A stretch of 64,000 nt of DNA from Streptococcus equinus (GTDB lineage Bacteria; Bacillota; Bacilli; Lactobacillales; Streptococcaceae), in NCBI RefSeq assembly GCF_900101445.1, contig NZ_FNKE01000001.1, positions 1,054,001-1,118,000 on the forward strand, given 5' to 3'. The position numbers and the translations under genes were made by a program. Positions 63,441 through 64,000 of the stretch are shown here, piece by piece (position 1 is the stretch's first letter; every line of letters starts with the position of its first letter). The notes below the pieces were generated by a model. That model saw nothing but the letters and a program-made list of their open reading frames with translations, ran no database searches and was not told the DNA's origin.

Positions 63441-64000
63441 CTAGTGATGAATGCGTTTCATGTAGTCTGTGTAAGACTCCGTGTGCATAAGCTTTTTGGC
63501 ATTTTGGACACGTTCTCTAGTCGGTGGTTTAACCCCTTCAAGGGTATAAGGAATTCCCAATTCACGCCACTTGAATTCACCCAAGGTATGATAAGGCAAA
63601 ATTTCAAATTTATCCACATTTTTTAGCGTTTCAACAAATTTTCCTAGCTCAATCAAGTCTTCATCAAAATCTGTCAAGCCTGGAACCAAGACATGACGAA
63701 TCCAGACTGGAACACCTTTATCAGACAAATAGCGTGCAAAAGCTAGAATATTAGTATTGGGTTGACGTGTTACAACAATGTGTTGTTTAGGATTGATTTC
63801 TTTTAAATCTAAAAGAACTAAATCCGTCACAGCTAGTAACTTATCCACAATTTCGTGATATTCAGGCGTATCTCGGAATGTAAACCCACACGTATCAAGC
63901 GTGCAATGAATTCCTAATTCTTTAGCTTTGGTAAAAAGGGCTGTTACAAACTCAATTTGCAACATGGCTTCACCACCTGAAACGGTAATCCCACCATTTT
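63441..64000 (-). CDS. pflA: Pyruvate formate-lyase activating enzyme (partial, 5' end off window)
   Basis: Radical-SAM enzyme that installs the glycyl radical on pyruvate formate-lyase under anaerobic conditions. The visible C-terminal ~186 residues begin with GGITVSGGEAMLQ, the GGE SAM-binding motif. CTLDTCGFT, DLVLLDLKEINPKQH, WIRHVLVPGLTD and the ending FEILPYHTLGEFKWRELG follow, all typical. The [4Fe-4S] CxxxCxxC motif lies beyond the right edge. An internal ATG at 63965 falls inside the domain and is not the start. Confidence 0.95.
   Translation of the reverse strand, partial: NGGITVSGGEAMLQIEFVTALFTKAKELGIHCTLDTCGFTFRDTPEYHEIVDKLLAVTDLVLLDLKEINPKQHIVVTRQPNTNILAFARYLSDKGVPVWIRHVLVPGLTDFDEDLIELGKFVETLKNVDKFEILPYHTLGEFKWRELGIPYTLEGVKPPTRERVQNAKKLMHTESYTDYMKRIHH

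Overview
The window is a low-GC Firmicutes chromosome segment that I assign to Streptococcus. The evidence is gene content and order: glmU-nudix-macP-mtnN, tmk-holB-yaaT-yabA-rsmI, clpP-ylbF-ylbG-livJHMGF, ytgP/murE next to a ferric-hydroxamate (fhu) operon, and ppaC near pflA. MurE carries the L-lysine-type D-D-P-N motif. The Streptococcus bovis/equinus complex (gallolyticus, infantarius, equinus) is my best guess within the genus; that is inference only. No rRNA, tRNA, CRISPR array, insertion sequence or prophage is visible. Most of the window is ordinary core genome, and the unusual features are mainly regulatory DNA plus a few small accessory cassettes.

Layout. 1-5 kb: msrA (cut by the left edge), cvfB, frr, pyrH, rplA, rplK and a DUF3397 membrane protein. 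5-15 kb: ftsK, the slrA-type lipoprotein rotamase, a DtxR-family metalloregulator, mtnN, macP, a nudix hydrolase, glmU, a Gfo/Idh dehydrogenase, an ASCH protein, an SDR enzyme and a Tad2-like DUF2829 protein. 15-24 kb: a PadR/membrane-protein cassette bounded by an exact 32-bp repeat, a MurM/MurN-type transferase, metG, a VOC protein, a large unknown surface protein, an sdpR-sdpI-like pair and exoA. 24.4-30.8 kb: an FtsX-type ABC transporter, an AAA/NadR-type P-loop protein and a two-component system with a ComP-like PDZ-containing kinase. 31-37 kb: an ArsC/Spx-like protein, serA, serC, cutC, glnK, amtB. 36-45.6 kb: the rsmI-yabA-yaaT-holB-tmk cluster, a CBS-ACT protein and livJHMGF. 45.7-52 kb: ylbG, ylbF, clpP, an EamA transporter with divergent LysR regulator, upp and two transsulfuration PLP enzymes. 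52-64 kb: ytgP, murE, fhuCDBG, a DUF1803/YiiX pair, yaaA, ppaC, an unknown membrane protein and pflA (cut by the right edge).

Regulation visible in the DNA: two candidate L1 autoregulatory sites in rplK-rplA, two GlnR-type boxes before amtB-glnK, CodY-like boxes before livJ and serC, a perfect CtsR operator over the clpP -35, a 7-1-7 Fur/PerR-like box before fhu, and operator-like palindromes for the PadR, ArsR and LysR regulators. Six genes (DUF3397, ftsK, ylbF, murE, the YiiX-like gene, yaaA) have a -10 element only 6-7 bases before the ATG and no Shine-Dalgarno sequence, so they are predicted to be transcribed as leaderless mRNAs. A 49-bp terminator-derived unit forms tandem arrays at two distant sites and has a solo relative at a third.

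The best candidates for something not well described are the kinase/response-regulator/P-loop/ABC locus (24.4-30.8 kb) with its 8-codon upstream reading frame, the 49-bp tandem terminator family, and the leaderless promoter class. All calls come from reading the sequence; no database search or folding was run.
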